Made by a program: the position numbers and the translations under genes. 35,990 bases of DNA, taken from positions 1 to 35,990 of the forward strand of contig CALXOA010000102.1 of the NCBI GenBank assembly GCA_944389895.1, written 5' to 3'. Position 1 is the first letter of the stretch, and every line of letters starts with the position of its first letter. Origin of the DNA: an uncultured Victivallis sp. Its GTDB lineage: Bacteria > Verrucomicrobiota > Lentisphaeria > Victivallales > Victivallaceae. The notes under the pieces were generated by a model. That model worked only from the letters and a program-made list of their open reading frames with translations. It made no database searches and had not been told where the DNA came from. Positions 33,403 to 35,990 of this stretch are shown here, one piece after another.

Positions 33403-35889
33403 TTCTTGTTCTCAATGAAATAAACGCCATCGCCCCAGGCTCCCTGGCCGTATTCGGCAACCGCTTCGGCGTTAACCCAGTTCTCCTTTTCGGACGTTTT
33501 CGAAAGCCAGTTTGCGTCGCTGTAGATTTCGATGTTGTCCCTGCAGGGAACAGTGACTTCAAGGCAGGCGAGCACTCCGGCCGGAGCTTCCATGCTGGCT
33601 GCGTCGACTTCAATCGTGTTGGTACCCGGGCGCAGAATCCCGGTGAGATCGATTTTGTTGCCGCAGGACCAGCCCTGATAGGCAACCGGCACCGCCGCGC
33701 CATTGACCTTGAGCTTGAATTCATCATCCGCGGTGATTCGCAGAATCGCCTTCTCGAACTGCGACGGCAATTCAAAATCACGTTTCACGCTGCAGCGGGA
33801 AAAGGAGTTCTGTTCTCCGGGATGCCAGATCCAGGTTCCCTTGCCGTGATAGCGTTCCCCGGAATAACGGACATTGGCTGCTGCGGCCAGGCGTTCTCTG
33901 ACATATTGTTTCCCTTCCAGTTCATTGGCGTCCGGAATCTTCCATGCCGGCGGCGGGAGCGGGGCCGACGTCAGCCACTGTCCGGAAAACGGTGGTAACT
34001 CGAGGGACAAACGCCCGTCAGTGACGACCTGTCGATCCCCGTTCAGAGAAAACAGGGTCTTTTCCCCATCGGGTTGCAACACGCATTTCTGCTGCTGCCG
34101 GGTCGGATTGACAACGAGAATATAAGATTGCCCGTTTTCGCGGAACCGGACGATCTTCACAAGTTTGTTATCGGAACTGACCGCATAGTCGCGAGGCATG
34201 GTCAATACTTCGGACAGCGAGTTGAGTTCGCGGCAGACTTCAAAGAAAGAGGGGAGAAAAGCGGGCTCATCCACCGTATCCAGCCCCCAGAAACTGATGG
34301 AACCGGCTCCGTTCGACAGGGCGTCCAGGACCATGAACCGCAATTCCTCCGTACTGGGAAAGACGCGCGGGGTTCCGTTCATCGATCCCCAGGCAAAGGC
34401 CTGAAGCACCATCCAGACCGGTTTCCGGCCGTCGACGATCATCGCGCTCTTGACGGTATGTTTGCCGACACTGCTGACTGTCTGATCCTCCATGTCGGAA
34501 TGGCGGCAATTTTCCGGAACAGGATAGATGTCGCAGCCGTAGAGGTCGCATGCAGGCGCATACGCGGTCAGATCGGAAATCTGGTTTCGCGGAGCCTCAT
34601 TGATCCAGATCGGGTGACGATCGTCAATTTTCCTCAGAAAGTCATATCCATCCTTCACCTGCAGCGCGGGAGTTCCACCCCAGGCCGGTTCATCGATCAT
34701 GATGTACGCCAGCAAAGCCGGATGGTTGCGAAGTTCATCATTCAAAGCCGATTGAATATGTTCTTTCCACTTTGCAACGGCTTCCGGTTTGGATTCACGC
34801 GGCATTCTGAGTTCAAGAACCACTTTCATCCGATATTTTTCCGCCAGATCCATAACCTCTTTCAATTTCGGTTGCTCCAGCAGGGCAATGACGGTATTGA
34901 CGCCGTTCCGCGCCAGAAAATACAGGTTTGACTCCAGGTCATCGGCAAGCGCGTTGGGTTGTGTGGCCATGACGAGAGACCATGGGATCCAGGCTGATAC
35001 CGGAAAGAATTTCTGCCCGTTGACTCTGAGATTGAGTTCCCGATCGACGGCCACCGGCGGGAAATCTTCCGAAACACGGAGTTCCGTTTCCCCGGCGGCC
35101 AGCTGCCGACCATCCCGGGATGAGACCGTGAAAACGAGGGGATAGGTTCCCGGAGAGAGATTGGTACCGTCAAGTGTGAAGATCATTCTGCCGTCCCGCA
35201 GTTCATATCGGTCGGTTTTTTTCAGGATGTCTTCTCCATCGACCAGTTTCACCTCAAGTTTGACATTGTCTGCGATTTCTGGGATGGAACCGACGATCGC
35301 TTTCCCCGAGTCTTTGAGAATGTAAGTGTTGCGATAGTTGGGGCTTGAAAGTTCTATCCCGGGAACAGAATCCGGGCTGTCGGACAATTCCAGTTTGTCC
35401 AGAGTTACTGTCCCGTCGCCGAGCATCTGGAACACCAGATCGGCCGCGTCGACGCCTTCGACGGGAGCGGTGAATTGGAGTTCCTTGCGCTGAGTGCTCA
35501 GGCTCCAGGTGTCAATGATTCTCGACCATCGGAAGTTTTTCCCTCTGACCGTGACGTTGAACTCCTGATTGCCCGCACCGTTCTGGCCGGTCGCAGAGGT
35601 ACGGCAGAAGAAACTCAATTTGTATTTCTGCCCCGGGCGGAGTCGCAAACCGGCAAAATTCCGTTCCGCATTGTGTCCTTTCAATTCAAATGGCGAATCG
35701 GTTTTGACGACCGTCACCGGCAACAGGTCAAACTCCCTGATTTCAGTGGTTCCCGTGACGGCGCTGATTCCGATGTAAGGTACATTGGTATCCACCGGCG
35801 CGGTGAATTTGATTTTGTGCTTCTGCCACCGGCCGTTGTTGGCGATTATTTGATCTGCGTAGAGATTGTATTGCTCCCACAGTTTAATA
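33399..35889 (-). CDS. Large glycoside hydrolase-like protein, 5' end removed by IS630
   Basis: The frame is open from the IS junction at 35889 to the stop at 33399; the first possible start inside it is GTG 35795 (798 residues). Sequence before that GTG (LYADQIIANNGRWQKHKIKF) still looks like a carbohydrate-binding beta-sandwich, and no signal peptide remains, so the true N-terminus has been lost. After two beta domains comes a TIM-barrel region (from about residue 260 of the 798): LRVNGQKFFPVSAW, NHPALLAYIMIDEP with the likely acid/base Glu, and ISFWGLDTVDEP. The C-terminus (TWIWHPGEQN, LRITADDEFKLKVNG, DLTGILRPGTNTIEV) is a beta-sandwich like that of bacterial alpha-L-rhamnosidases. It is probably non-functional in this strain, or the remainder lies beyond the IS copy. 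Confidence 0.75.
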
Positions 35890-35990
35890 CTTGTAGTTCA
35901 GCTGGCGTATTTGACAGACTCCTTGTGAAAAAGAGCTTTGATCTTCTCCGGTTGTTTTTGAATGCTTCGCATATGGGATTTTGCATGTTC
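35888..35990 (-). mobile_element. IS630-family element, 3' end, continues off the right edge
   Basis: In minus sense the element ends CTACAAG followed by TA (35896-35888), the exact inverted counterpart of the end seen at 98-106. The transposase stop codon lies only 8 bases from the TA. The element interrupts the glycoside hydrolase gene ending at 33399. Confidence 0.75.
35898..35990 (-). CDS. IS630-family transposase, C-terminal fragment (enters from the right edge)
   Basis: The last 30 codons are visible, ending HMRSIQKQPEKIKALFHKES and then VKYAS plus TGA (35900-35898). The pattern (S/G)xQKQPExx(K/R)xxFxxxxVxYA-stop is the common C-terminus of IS630-family transposases, which have a DDE catalytic core upstream. 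The reading frame happens to be the same as that of the interrupted glycoside hydrolase. Confidence 0.7.
   Translation of the reverse strand, partial: EHAKSHMRSIQKQPEKIKALFHKESVKYAS

Noticed and set aside
1..35990. CRISPR arrays, tRNA and rRNA genes
   Set aside because: No regularly spaced direct repeats, tRNA cloverleaf motifs or rRNA-like segments were noticed; a covariance search was not possible here.
1..35990. Composite transposon carrying the cobalamin operon
   Set aside because: Two direct IS630 ends at the window edges are better explained by assembly breaking at a repeat. About 36 kb is long for such an element, and the right copy cuts a resident gene.

Overview
The window looks like a piece of a Lentisphaerae/Victivallales-type (PVC group) genome. 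The clues are two type II pseudopilins with the FTLIELL... helix and a C-terminal H-x(n)-DG motif, each beside catabolic or uptake genes, large glycoside hydrolases coupled to a LacI regulator or an SSS symporter, and an anaerobic (Cbi-type) cobalamin pathway. The lineage is inferred from gene content only. Both ends lie inside copies of an IS630-family insertion sequence: the N-terminus of a transposase runs off the left edge (68..1) and a C-terminus enters from the right (35990..35898). Both are on the minus strand and share the end TACTTGTAG. The window may therefore be a whole assembly contig bounded by a repeat.

Layout. 105-460: short unexplained stretch with a good sigma70 promoter. 461-6159 (+): lacI regulator, pseudopilin, secreted clan-A glycoside hydrolase and cytoplasmic GH65-like enzyme, packed as one operon for a glycoside. 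6160-6999: AT-rich, gene-free DNA with several perfect inverted repeats. 7000-8373 (-) and 8490-9299 (+): an FAD-dependent oxidoreductase and a divergent AraC regulator with a PocR-like sensor domain, sharing a short control region that contains two inverted repeats.

28467 down to 9369 (-): a nearly gapless operon of about 19 kb and 20 genes (one of them a possible 31-codon gene). It is preceded by a sigma70 promoter and a compact cobalamin riboswitch (core 28546-28622). In transcription order: pseudopilin, small envelope protein, btuF, btuC, btuD, tiny ORF, Gate-family membrane protein, cobD-cbiP fusion, corrinoid adenosyltransferase, cbiC, cbiD, cbiET fusion, cbiFG fusion, cbiH, cbiA, cbiB, cobC, cobU, cobT, cobS. 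Many neighbours overlap as ATGA, so translation is probably coupled. Together they import corrinoids and carry out corrin-ring methylation, ring contraction, amidation, adenosylation and nucleotide-loop assembly. The cobalt chelatase, CbiL, CbiJ and uroporphyrinogen methyltransferase are not here and must be encoded elsewhere if the pathway is complete.

28871-31165 (+): a PhnP-like metallo-beta-lactamase-fold hydrolase and an adenine-deaminase-type enzyme, separated by a leader with possible RNA structure. 31129-35889 (-): an SSS-family symporter and a large glycoside hydrolase whose 5' end is cut off by the right-hand IS630 copy.

The least expected feature is the head of the cobalamin operon: a pseudopilin and a small signal-peptide protein come directly after the riboswitch, ahead of btuFCD, where an outer-membrane corrinoid receptor might be expected.
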